The position numbers and the translations under genes were made by a program. A model generated the notes under the pieces. That model made no database searches. It worked only from the letters and a program-made list of their open reading frames with translations, and was not told the origin of the DNA. From Spongilla lacustris (taxonomy: Eukaryota > Porifera > Demospongiae > Spongillida > Spongillidae), in NCBI GenBank assembly GCA_949361645.1, contig OX442416.1, positions 15,204,674 through 15,268,673 on the forward strand: 64,000 nt of DNA. The letters run 5' to 3'. Positions 22,901 through 36,888 of this stretch are shown here, one piece after another. Numbering within the stretch: the first letter of the stretch is position 1; every line of letters starts with the position of its first letter.

Positions 22901-25900
22901 AAATTTCTTTCAGAACACTACCATGCAACATACATGTACATGTACAAATTATCACATACAGTACCTGATAGAGTTGGTAGGTGCGATGTTTGATCCGCAG
23001 ATGGTGCGGGAAGGGAATTTGCACAACAGTCCTCAGATGAGATATCACCTTCATTAACAGCCTGGTACATGTATTGTCGCCTCTGAAAGGGGTGGGTGGC
23101 CAAATGTCATGTACATGTAAATGTACAATTGCCTTTGCCTCTCTCTCTCTATCTCTATCTAGATCTTACACGGATGTACAACCTGGTGCTGAGAATACCA
23201 AATGGGATGATCAAGTTGAAGGAAAGGTTTGGGCAACATGTCCAGACCCAGGGCCTTGCAGCTGTGGAGAAGTGTGGGGAGGCTGCTCTTAATGTGAGTG
23301 ATGGTGCAGTGGGGTCAATCCTACTCAAGCGTACGCAGGTTTCAGCATGTCCGACTCACATTTCACCCAAACTTGTTTTATGGGTAGGGGGTCATGTGAC
23401 ATGACTAAATGCAAAGGTCACTCCTTAGATATCTTCTGTTGTGGAGATACATGTATTATTATTGTGACCTTTTTCCTTCACTTGGACACTGTTTTTGATG
23501 CACTGTATTTGGTGTACATGTACCCTTCAACTGTCATCAATGAATTTAGCATGAAATAAAAGCTCCTTCATGAAGGTATTATGAGGGATGTTTAAACTTT
23601 ATTACTGTAAGTGTCTGTGGTGATGGTGGGAGGCTGTCCTTTGTGAGGAGTGACAGTGGTATGGGTGAGTGATAGCATTGTGTGGGGAGTGTGGTGCTGT
23701 GCTGAGTAAGAGGATGTACATGTGCATGAAGGGAGAGGGAGCTGTATTGCATGTGGGTGTGCTTTAACAGGCTTCTCCCCCCCCCCCCCCCCCCCCTCCC
23801 CCCTTCCTGTCCTCGGCAGGAACCCAAGCTGTATGTGCAGGCCTTGCTGGATATCCATGCTAAGTACAGTACCATGGTGCACTCCGCCTTCAGGAAGGAT
23901 GCAGGCTTCTTAGCAGCATTGGATAAGGTACATTAAGCTTGGGGGGGGGGGGGGGGGTACATGTACATGTACATGCCTTATGTACATGTACATAAAGGTA
24001 TGGATTCTTGCTACAGAGTGGTCATAAAAAACATGTACATGTACTTATATTATCTCCAGCAAGTGTTGTACACATATGTACATGTACATATCCATTTTTT
24101 GTGCGAATTTACATGTCATGTGCATGTACATGTAAATATTTGCATGCATGTACATGTACATGGTTATTATCATTTAGATACACCTGCATGTACGTACAAA
24201 ATGTACCATATAACTAATTATGTCGGGATACAAAAATGTACATGTACATGTACATGTGCAGTGTAAAGTTCCCATTCCCGGCATTTTTTTTTTAATTAAC
24301 AGAAACAAAATTTGTACATGTACAATGTACGACTGGAGAATAGGCAACCTTCAAGAGTCAGACTCTCCATCCACGTCTACATGTACATGTACATGTACAT
24401 TCCTATATAGCACATGTGCATGATCCCTCCTATGATACACACTCACACCTTGCAGGCTTGCAGCCACTTTGTGAACCAGAATGCAGTGGTGGAGAAGGCA
24501 AAGTCCTCCTCCAAATCACCTGAGCTCCTCGCCAGATATTGTGATGTGCTGTTGAAGAAGAGGTGAGGGTGTGGGCAGGGTGAGGTGGTAGTGGGAGGAG
24601 GGTGTGAGGGTATTGGGGGGATGGTATGGATGATGGGGAGGGTAGTGCAAGGAGGATGACATGTGCTCCATTCTGCAGTGCAAAGAACCCTGATGAAAAT
24701 GAGCTGGATGAAGCTTTGGAATCTGTGGTGTGTTTTTGTGTGTGTTTCAATGGGAACGACTGTGGTTTACATGTAAATGTCAAGTACATGTACATACATG
24801 TATATGTACATGTAAGTGTTGCATTATAGACGCTGTACAGCCCTGTTGAAATATTGGTATAGTCATGGACAAACAAATAATGATCTGTTCCTTTCAATTG
24901 TAGATGGTGATATTTCGCTATGTTGAAGATAAAGATGTCTTCCAGAAGTTCTACTCAAAGATGCTGGCCAAAAGATTAGTACAGCAGAACTCTGCCTCAG
25001 ATGATGCAGAGTCCAACATGATATCCAAACTGAAGGTACAGTAGTGGCCAAAATAAGTCATATTTCGTTTTAGTGTGATGATGGTTGCACTACATGTATA
25101 CAGTTTTTTAAACAATATTAGGACAATGACGCTATTATATGTGTTAAATACTTCTTTGTAATTGCTCAACTCAGTTTAACCCGAGTTTACTTAAAAGCAT
25201 GCTAAAACGATGAGGTTGTGAAAACATGAAGAAATTGAATAAGGTAACTGTTTAACAAAGCAATAAAAACTTATTCCAAGAAAATGTTAGCAACTCGCTC
25301 CAGCTGTAGGTTAAGGCACACGAACACACGATTGAGTCACGGGAGAGTCGTGCGCCAGTCGCTACTGTGCGAGTATGGACTTGTGGGTGAACAAAAGCTT
25401 TAGTTACATTAAATAGTTTACATGTTGTGAAAGCAGCACCCAGAAGCAAATTGATATGCATGTACATGTACATGTGTATACGCTTGTGATGTACATACAT
25501 GTAAATAGCTACTAAAAATCTGCCCAGTTTTGGCAAATTTCTAGTAGTGCCCAGAGAGTTATTTCAAATCATGTCACCAAAGAGATGGACACCATGTTGT
25601 AACGTTATGTTCAAAACTTTTATGTTAGTTTGTCTTTATATAAGCAGTGCTGGGATTTTTTTAATTTTTTTTACCCTTAATGGTTTACAAGATACTTGGC
25701 GTTGAATAATTGATTAGTTTACTGATAATGTGTACTTTGCAGTGTTCTACCTTGGTACACACTACGAAAACTGTTGCATGCATGGCACCAAATCGAAGGA
25801 CCTGATAAGTACAATGTTACTGTGTCGAGCATTTTGATCAGAAATGAAAGGGTTAAACAATGTATTGGTTTGTAAGACAGATTTCGTAATTACTGTATGC

Positions 25901-28900
25901 AGAAACTTCATAATTGCGTAATTTACTTTCTAATACTATGTGGTACATTATAATCAATACTTATGTGAAACAAAAAAGTTGATTATTAATAACCACTGAG
26001 AACCACAAACGTTTTTGAGTAAGGCAGCCATTTCTAAGGTGACTATCACGGAGGTGTTGCTAAGTGGCCACAGCAGTAACAACTATGTCAACAACTACAT
26101 CTAGCCCAATACTTTATCATTGTTAATGCGCAGTGCTCGTTCAAAAAAGATTGTTCTGGGGACAATTAAGTAACTTAATTTAGTTGCAATGTAAATTACA
26201 CCATGCAGTACATCAAGGCACACAAATGTTATAGATACTCATGCTCTTGCTTCAAGTGCACGGGTTGCTGCTGCAACTTCCTTGGCTGTTAAGTAATACC
26301 TGCGTCCTGTAGCTGTCGAGGGGCTCACAAGTGTATGTCTGATGGGTCAACCTCCATTACATTCTGACGCTGTGGATACCCATACCCATTCCTTCAACTA
26401 AATTGCATAAAAGCCTCTTTTGCTGGTGCACCTTTTCCCCATCTGTGTTCCTCGCTGAAATGAAATCCTTTTTGCCAGGCATCACCCTGCTGATGTCATC
26501 ATGGCAATATAAGCTTCTTACTAGCTCCAAAGTGTTGCTAGATGATTGGTTTTCCTGCCTTGGAATCTGGGGTACTCAATACTCCTTTATCTTCAACCAG
26601 CTTCTTAGCACTTCTAGCCATATAATTTGTCATACCAAACTCTTCCATCACTTTGGCAACAGACCATCTCTTGGGGAGAACAGTTAATATTGTTAGCCTT
26701 TCACTTCTAGATGTGGTTGAGGTAAATTTCTCTTTCAGCTGCTCTATCATTTCTCTTCCATCATCATCATCATCCTGCTGCTCCATTGCTTCAGACGTTT
26801 CTCCCACACGTGAACAAGAAGAACAAGCTGGCCCTAGCACTCCATCAGCCCCTTCTACAGTTGCAGAAAGCAGTGCCCTGACACCAGTGGGTACCGATAC
26901 TGAAGATAGTGACGATGCGCTGCCAGTTACTAGTGTCAATGATGTACTCGGTTTAGTGGGCGTCTCCCCTATTGGTGGCAAACGCAACATCCGAAGTCGC
27001 ACGTATGTTAAGGAGAAAATAACTAGAGCGGAGGGTGCCATTAGGAAGGCAATATTGTTTGCAGTTGGGGATGAAGCAATGGAGCAGCAGGATGATGATG
27101 ATGATGGAAGAGAAATGATAGAGCAGCTGAAAGAGAAATTTACCTCAACCACATCTAGAAGTGAAAGGCTAACAATATTAACTGATGTAGATGTAGTTGT
27201 TGACATAGTTGTTACTGCTGTGGCCAAAGTTTTGATAGTTGTGGTTTGGCCACTTAGCATCACCTCCGTGATAGTCACCTTAGAAATGGCTGCCTTACTC
27301 AAAAACGTTTGTGGTTCTCAGTAGTTATTAATAATCAACTTTTTTATTTCACATAAGTATTGATTATAATGTACCACATAGTATTAGAAAGTAAATTACG
27401 CAATTATGAAGTTTCTGCACACAGTAATTACGAAATCTGTCTTACAAACCAATACATTGTTTAACCCTTTCATTTCTGATCAAAATGCTCGACACAGTAA
27501 CATTGTACTTATCAGGCCCTTCGATTTGGTGCCATGCATGCAACAGTTTTCGTAGTGTGTACCAAGGTAGAACACTGCAAAGTACACATTATCAGTAAAC
27601 TAATCAATTATTCAATGCCAAGTATCTTGTAAACCATTAAGGGTAAAAAAAAATAAAAAAAATCCCAGCACTGCTTATATAAAGACAAACTAACATAAAA
27701 GTTTTGAACATAACGTTACAACATGGTGTCCATCTCTTTGGTGACATGATTTGAAATGACTCCAGAGCCAAGTTGAATAAAACATGCACAAACGAGTGCG
27801 CATGTGCACTCTGATATGTTGAAAGTGCAGGGGGGGGGGAGTGCCGGTATGATTTCTCGTTGGACGTTAAGTGTGCGAGAGTTTTCACTGCCTGTCGGAA
27901 CATGTAGTAAAGTACAGTGCTTATCACAAAGAGAGTAAATCACAGTGTTTAAGCCGTAACTCTGCAATCAAACATGATGTGAAAAAAACCAATTAGATTT
28001 TCGGATTCAGCATGCTTTTTTGTTCATTATTGGTGCATCACGTGATATACATGTATTCACATTTCTAGGCTACAGCAAGTTAAAATTGTTTTGCAACTCA
28101 TGAACTTAATGGAAGATTTCAAATTTATACCGTTTTAGTCTACATGTACCTGATATTATTCCAAAGTAACGCGTCATTGCTGCAATGACATCATGTTTAG
28201 ATATGTCATCAAAGATCCAAATTTCTATCCGTTAACGGAATTTTTTACTTTGCCACATTGTAACTTAGAATTGAAAAGAAGGATAGAAATACAATGTACT
28301 AACTACATGTACTACAGGGACTTTTGCAATGTACAAACGAAAAAGTCACCTTACCTCAGATGTTTTCTTCTTAGCTGCCACCCACCTTCAATTTCGTATG
28401 ATCTTGAACCGATTTCCATAACTACATGTACATGTACATGTACATGGCATGCAAAGTTCAAAGTGCTCAATGACATGCAGACTATAAGTTGTAATGGTGT
28501 TGTAAATTTGAAACCTTAACTCCATTGCGTTCGTGAGTTACAAAACAAAAATGTCACTGTACATGTACATGTACATCGTGTTCACAACACTGCTTGGGAG
28601 TTGTAATCGTATTATGGTCATAACATAATGTATTCCAAACGTAACGGAACATAATACTTTTTGGTTGTATTGTGTTACGATCACAATGTATTCCAAACAG
28701 AGCACACTACTTTTTGACCGTAATGCATGGTGACAACTTTTTTCTGACACATTCTGTACATTGTGCATGTATATACATGTACATGTTTTTATTTACATGT
28801 ATCTACTTGTAAACGCAGAATCATATTTTGTATACATGTACATGTGTACCACTGGTATGGCTTTTACTAATGGCTGGAGTTTGTACATGTACATGTACCT

Positions 28901-31900
28901 ACACTGTACATGTATACAGAATGTCTCTCAAAGTTCTAATGTTACATGTACATGTACATTGTATATGTATTTTGCAGCAAGCGTGTGGATTTGAGTACAC
29001 CAGCAAGCTGCAGAGAATGTTCCAGGACATGAGCCTCAGCAAGGACCTCAACGATAGATTTAAGCAACACACTACTGCCACCGAGGCTAGCCTTGATGGT
29101 GAGTTTGGAGGGAAGGGGAGGTACATGTACATGTATACTCACAATCAGGTTTGTTTTAAAATGATGATACTGATGTTAGCTTGAAATACTGCAATTGTAA
29201 GGTGGAATTTTCATGTCAGAATTTATAATTGGATTTGTTGCTGATATCATCGCTTTAACAATTGAGTTTCTGCAAGTTAATGTACAGTACATATTGTACA
29301 ATGTACATGTGTACATGTGTACATGTGTACATGTTTATTTACTGTTCCAAATTAAAATCAATTTACATGTACATTTCAGATCGTCACACCCATATGTACC
29401 TCCAACCCTCATGTGCCCATATTCCCTTCACCTATACCCATGCCCCTCCCATTCACCTATACCCATGCCCCTTCACCTTCACCTACATTGTAATAGCATG
29501 TCACTCCCCCTTCACCTAACCCATGCACCTCCCCCTTCACCTAACCCATGCACCTCCCCCTTCACCTAACCCATGCCCCTTCCTCTTCACCTAACCCATG
29601 CCCCTCCCCCTTCACCTGACCCATGCCCCTTCCCCTTCACATAACCCATGCCCCTCCCCCTTCACCTAACCCATGCCCCTCCCCCTTCACCTAACCCATG
29701 CCCCTTTCCCTTCACCTAACCCATGCCCCTCCCCCTTCACCTAACCCATGCCCCTCCCCCTTCACCTGACCCATGCCCCTTCCCCTTCACCTAACCCATG
29801 CCCCTCCCCCTTCACCTAACCCATGCCCCTCCCCCTTCACCTAACCCATGCCCCTTTCCCTTCACCTAACCCATGCCACTCCCCCTTCACCTAACCCATG
29901 CCACTCCCCCTTCACCTAACTCGTGCCCCTCCCCCTTCACCTAACCCATGCCCCTTCCCCTTCACCTAATAGCATGCCACTCCCCCTTCACCTAACCCAT
30001 GCCCCTCCCCCTTCACCTAACCCATGCCCCTCCCCCTTCACCTAACCCATGCCCCTTCCCCTTCACCTAATAGCATGCCCCTCCCCTTCACCTAACCCAT
30101 GCCCCTTCACCTAACCCATGCCCCTCCCCCTTCACCTAACCCATGCCCCTTCACCTAATAGCATGCCACTCCCCCTTCACCTAACCCATGCCCCTTCCTC
30201 TTCACCTAACCCATGCCCCTCCCCCTTCACCTAACCCATGCCCCTTCCCCTTCACCTGTACCCATGCCCCTTCCCCTAACCCATGTCCCTTCTCTTCTAG
30301 TTGACTTCTCCATCATGGTGCTGAGCTCAGGAGCATGGCCTTTTACACAGGGGCCACCATTTCAAATCCCTGCAGAGGTACAGAGTACATGTGTACATGT
30401 ACTAGTGTTATGGAAAAACCGTTAGTGTGTAAGTGGATGTGGTAAGGGGCAGTTTGAGGTAATTGGAAGAGTGTAAGGTTGAGGTGGTAAGGGTAGAAGT
30501 GGATGAACGGAGCTACATGTACATGTGTGTACACTTAACTCTATGCCTTTAAATGTTAGCTTCAGAAAAGCTACGATCGTTTTGTGACATTCTACACTTC
30601 CCAACACAATGGGAGAAAGCTGAACTGGCTCTACCAGCTCTCCAAGGTACCCCATAGACCTGTGTGTGTGTGTGGTTGGTGGGGGGGGGGGTATATTTAG
30701 TACATATATGTGGTGGGTGTTTACAACACATTTTTTTAAATGTGCTGACAATGTGCTAATATTGATGAAAGTGTGGTCATAGGCATGTACATGTACATGG
30801 ACATGTACATGTACATGTATGTATATATACATGTAACCTTGAATTTCCCATACCATGACCAGTTTTCTATAGCGAGTAATTCTACAGTATGCGTCAGAAT
30901 AAAGTTGGCGCTACGCATTACGGTTCAGATTATTACGTTGCGCCGTAATTGCGTTACGATCGGAATTAGTTCCGTTATGACCGTAAAAAAATTACGCTCC
31001 GATGGCAACGTAATTAGAAGGCTGTTATGTTCTGTTACGGTCGCTAAAAGGCTTACATCTAAACACATGTCCAAAACACATGTCCAGGAACTGCAAATGG
31101 GCAGGCAGCTGTAAGTGTTGATTCGAGGAGTAGGTCGTCAGAGTAAACAGGCACGCCCCTCCGACCTCCTATTAGCTAGAGTAATGGCCAAATGGGTGCC
31201 CGAGGCGACACACCTGTATATGATACTTCCGCGATAGAACGGTTCTGGAACCATTCTATCGCGGTAGTGTGAACGCTGTGTAAGATGCTAGCTTGGTTAT
31301 CCCCTCGTTTACAGTGGTACGTTAGCGGTGGTACGTTAGCGGTTATTGAAACCACTGATGCGGTTATCGGAGAGTAAACAGGCACCTCCCCCCGATACCT
31401 CATGTTATTTCAGAAGTCATGCTTACAGATAAAAATGATATTGAATAGGCCCTATAAGCCAGAGAGTTGATTAACCCTATGACTTCTCACCCATTGAACA
31501 CACCCATGGGCCCTCATAGCTGGAGTGTTCATTAACCCCACAACATCTCACTCATTGACCACACCCATAGGCCCTCATAGCCGGAGAGTTCATTAACCCC
31601 ACAACATCTCACTCATTGACAACACCCATAGGCCCTCTTAGCCGGAGAGTTCATTAACCCCATGACTTCTCGCCCATTGACCACACCCATGGGCCCTCAT
31701 AGCTGGAGTGTTCATTAACCCCACAACATCTCACTCATTGACCACATCCATAGGCCCTCATAGCCGGAGAGTTCATTAACCCCACAACATCCCACTCATT
31801 GATAACACCCATAGGCCCTCTTAGCCGGAGAGTTCATTAACCCCATGACTTCTCACCCATTGACCACACCCATGGGCCCTCTTAGCCGGAGAGTTCATTA

Positions 31901-34900
31901 ACCCCATGACTTCTCACCCATTGACCACACCCATAGGCCCTCTTAGCCGGAGAGTTCATTAACCCCATGACTTCTCACCCATTGACCACACCCATAGGCT
32001 CTCTTAGCCAGAGAGTTCATTAACCCCATAACTTCTCACCCATTGACCACACCCATGGGCCCTCTTAACCGGAGAGTTCATTAACCCCATAACTTCTCAT
32101 CCATTGGCCACACCATGGGCCCTCTTAATTAACCCCATAACTTCTCACCCATTGACCACACCCATGGGCCCTCTTAGCCGGAGAGTTCATCCTATGGGCA
32201 CAAACAGGGCTCTTATAAGAGCTGGAAGAGTTCAATAAACTTATTCACCACATGATTTGGAACTTTGAAGGATACATGTACATGTAGCACGTTTTTCTCC
32301 TTCAACTATGCTGATGATTGTCCCTAAATGAATTTTAACGTAGAATTACATGTACATACATACATAGTAACTTTCTGTTAAAATTCGCAAGTTTGTTTTG
32401 GCTGGTTTAGCTATAAGATTGGGGCATAAGATAAGCTTTCTACATTTTTATATACGAGCGAACTTGATCTAAAGCAGGTACCTTCCTTGAAAATGAATAC
32501 AATGAATACTTTTCAATGTACATAATTCCCTCGCATACTACTTCGAGTGACAAAGAGAAACGGTACCAACATCTGTAGATTTAATGCTCCTTTGCAACGG
32601 ACTGTGGCTAATGATATCATACGCATGTGCCCTGTGGTACGCTTGTGGTTTACCTGAAGTAATAACATTGCTGCCTGTACAAAACCTCGCCACTGTTGCC
32701 AACAGAAGACGCGATTGCAGAACAGACAAAAGGACAAGATGAAAGAGCTCTAAAAGCTTAAACCAAAAAATATATATAGCCTTTTTCATTTTTTTTGAAC
32801 TGATCGTACACACAAGGGGCGTTTCTGTATAAGTTAGATACCCTAGCGCGGGATTACGAGCAGCTTTACACAGTTCATTCAACTACATGTACAGGGGCGC
32901 AACGATATGATTGGACGTTTAGCGCGAGAGATTTCACTGCCTGTCGGAACATGTCTCGATATGTTCATCATGTACCCGACATATGTCCAAACAATGCGTG
33001 GGAGTAGCATCGTAATCGTATTACGGCCATAACGGAATATTTTCCGATTGTAACGGAACGTAATATTTTACGAGGTAATTGCGTTCCGATCGTAATTTTT
33101 TGCGATCGGAGCGTCGTACTTTTACACCGTAATGCGTAGCGCCAACTTTAATCTGACGCATACTGTACATCTACATGTACAATGTACTGTACATGTAAAA
33201 ACAGATATACATGTACCGCTTGTTCCAGCTGCTTGTAATTAACCACTTCAGACGTACCACGTACATGTACGTCATAAATTTATGTCAGACCGTACTACAT
33301 GTATATATAGCGTATGTCATGACTTCAGCTGTTTGTGTAGAAGTACCATATTTTGCCGGCAGCAGTTTTCGTATATCTGAACACATGTACAGTAGCGGTC
33401 ACATTTACGTTCTATATTATGGCACGTCGGACCTACTGTGCTGCATGGTAATGCTATTATTTTTCATTCATTTATCACTTTTGACACGTAACACCGTTAG
33501 ATTTAAACAGTATGTTAATTGAATACCGTTCCCGAGCAATTTTCTTTGCGCGCATTATCAATCGCGTTAGCAAACGTTCAAACCCTTCAAGGTTTCACGA
33601 ATGTTGATTTCCAACCCATCATGAAATGGCTACGCTAAGAACAGCAATAAAGAATTCTCAGAAAGCTGGTGAAACTATCTATCTTTGGAGAGGATGTGAT
33701 GAAGCTATGCACTTCTTTTCTGACCTCCACATTGCCAGCTCTTCCAAGTGCAGAGATGAAGCAGCTGAAATGTATCATACAGCAACACTTCCCACAGTAT
33801 TGGCTAACACCCGTGGAGTTCTAGCCGATCTGGGTAGTGCATAGATATTATGGGTAGATGCACTATTCAGCAATGTTGTAAAAGAATTGTATAAGGAGGG
33901 TCTACTTCTAGTCTACATGTACTTATAAAATCAAGGCCTATACATGTACATGTAATGTGCATGTATGTACATGTACAGGTAGTTTCTACTTATCACTGTA
34001 TCTCTTTTTTTTTTTTTTTTTTGGAATTTACAAGTAGCTGTGCTGATTGATAATCATTTGACACCTCATCGAAGGGAGGTCGGGTTTGTCCATACTCAAG
34101 TGTCTAGTATATCAAAGGGGTTGTTTATACTGATGTGCCTATCAATGGGGAGGAGGGGGTTGTGTGTACTGATGTGCCTATCAAAGGGGAGGAGGGGTTT
34201 GTCTACTCATGTGCCTATCAAAGGGGTGAAGGGGGTTGTGTGTACTGATGTGCCTATCAAAGGGGAGGAGGGGGTGGTGTGTACTGATGTGCCTATCAAA
34301 GGGGAGGAGGGGGTTGTCCGTACTCATGTGCCTGGAGGAGGGGGTTTGTTTGTACTCAAGTGCCTATCAAAGGGGAGGAGGGGGTTGTGTGTACTCATGT
34401 GCCTATCAAAGAGGAGGAGAGTGTTGTCACTTGTGGCAACTAAACCAGCGATGGGTTTCAATTTGAATGGTGCTCTCATCCGACCAGATACATGTAACAT
34501 CATTAAAGCCATCAAAATGCAACGCCTCGCCAATGCTTGCCCTTTGACCACTTTACTTTGTTAGCGTCGTGAATCATCTGACAGTACATGCTACTGCTGA
34601 ATGTCCAGCCAGGCGCTTATTGACAGCGAAGGATGGTTCTTATTGAGAGGTAACATCCTGTAGACCGGAGTAGACGAAGTGCCAATGTCTCGATGATACA
34701 TGTAGCTTTTATTACCACTTCCATCACTTTGGAGAATCGCCCACTTCCTTGTTTTAATTGAACTCGTTGCTTCAAAGCGCTTTATAAATCTGAATTCCTT
34801 ATCTAGAAGCCTTCATCCCTTCTTCAAATAGGCGTTTTCCAAAGAGACCCTTCTGATGAATGAAATCAATCTGAAGGTTCTCATACATGTACATGGAGAA

Positions 34901-36725
34901 CACCATATCTATCCTTCCGACTGCACACGTGGCTAACAGTATGGTATTAAAACGGCACAGCAGTCTATAACCGTGTACAAAAACGGCATTTATTGATAGG
35001 CGTTAAAATGATGGAGTTCATTGTCACTTAAAGTTATTTTAATCGCAACGGTAACGGTCAAACCGTGCAATGGCAACGGCATAATAAAAACGTAAACTTT
35101 TTTGTGACACCGCTACTGTACATGTACTGTACATGTATGATATGTTGTCATTATATAAATGACGTCAAATTGTACAACCCAAGGAACTACATGTACATGA
35201 TGTACATGTATATGTACATTTACATGTATATTCCAAATAAAGGCAGAATGAAAAGGCGAAAGCTGCCGTATACACTGTACATGTCCATGTACAATGTACA
35301 TCTCCTGCTGCACTTTTTTTTAAAAATCTGAACATTACATGATGTCTAAATAAACAACATAAATGGCGCCTCTTTGTGAAACCCTGTCCATCAATCAAAG
35401 ACGATATAGAAGCTGTAATTGCAGAACAACAAGGTGGAGAATGTTACTACAAGGATAGTGACTTGGATGATGATCTCTCTAGAGGTAGACATTGGCAGCA
35501 ACACGATGAAGGCATGGACACCTTTATTGGTATCTGTATGCCACGGTGCAGCAGTGAAGCGGTTAATGGCTGCCTATAGCAGTTAGGTTCTAGTGCATCT
35601 ACATGTACATGTAACCAGTCACATTGTAGGCTTTAGGGATTTGTCATACAATGTACTTCATTTTAGCAGAATTATCGATTTTTTTAATAATAGCCTACAC
35701 ATATGGATTTTTTTTCCCCCTGCAGGGCGAACTAGTTACTAATGGATTAAAAAATGTATATATTTTACAGGTGAGGGTTTTGGCCTCTGATGACATGTGC
35801 ATGTGCTTTAAATGGTGATATTCTATTGTAGGTGTCCACATACCAAATGGCCATCCTGCTGCAATATAATGCTGCCACCTCTCACACACTGACACATCTA
35901 GAAGCCAGCACACAGCTCAAAGAGGTGAGCATAGTGGTGATAGGGTTAATAGGGAGCATAGTGGTGATAGGGAGCATAGTGGTGATAGGGAGCATAGTGG
36001 TGATAGGGAGCATAGTGGTGATAGGGAGCATAGGGGTGATAGGGAGCATAGTGGTGATAGGGAGCATAGTGGTGATAGGGAGCATAGTGGTGATAGGGAG
36101 CATAGTGGTGATGGGAGCATAGTGGTGATGGGAGCATAGTGGTGATAGGGAGCATAGTGGTGATGGGAGCATAGTGGTGATGGGAGCATAGTGGTGATAG
36201 GGAGCATAGTGGTGATAGGGAGCATAGTGGTGATAGGGAGCATAGTGGTGATAGGGAGCATAGTGGTGATGGGGAGCATAGTGGTGATTGGGAGCATAGT
36301 GGTGATAGGGAGCATAGTGGTGATATGGAGCATAGTGGTGATAGGGAGCATAGTGGTGATAGGGAGCATAGTGGTGATAGGGAGCATAGTGGTGATAGGG
36401 AGCATAGGGAGCATATCTTGTGTCGCTCATTTTTAAATTTGAGTGAGCTAACATGATTTACAAATGGATCACACTGTACATTAGAAGTACATGTACATAC
36501 ATGTGCAATATGCATGAGGATTCTACATACATGTACATGTACAGGAGAGGGCATGAATATATGATGTGACATTGTGTACATGGTGTGCATGTACACATTT
36601 CTAACTCTGCAGGATGTTTTGGTCCAAGTCGTACAGATACTCGTGAAAGCAAAACTGCTGGTAAGGACCCCTGACAGTACTGACATGTAGATATTCAAAT
36701 GACACACATTATACAACCGTTGTAC

Positions 36726-36785
<60 letters not shown>

Positions 36786-36812
36786 ACATACACACACACA
36801 CACACACACATA

Positions 36813-36888
<76 letters not shown>

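Noticed and set aside
26538..27302. 254-codon and 223-codon ORFs as intact genes
   Set aside because: Both read through inverted repeats of a transposon; only parts of each are sense, as shown by the same peptide appearing on both strands.
29400..29440. Telomere-like CCCTAA repeats
   Set aside because: The CCTAACCC word here is part of a 25-bp minisatellite and never occurs as a pure hexamer run.
29395..30290. CRISPR-like array
   Set aside because: Units are contiguous and degenerate without unique spacers, in a eukaryotic intron; it is a minisatellite. The same applies to 31440-32200 and 35930-36415.
30646..35831. CUL1 lacking the GELVTN segment
   Set aside because: A first pass found no exon between the WLYQLSK and STYQMAI exons. 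The 45-nt microexon at 35726-35770 supplies it in phase.
35882..36881. ORFs of HHYAPY, ITTMLP and GSIVVI repeats
   Set aside because: Products of an 18-bp minisatellite in CUL1 intron 19, open on both strands because the period is a multiple of three.
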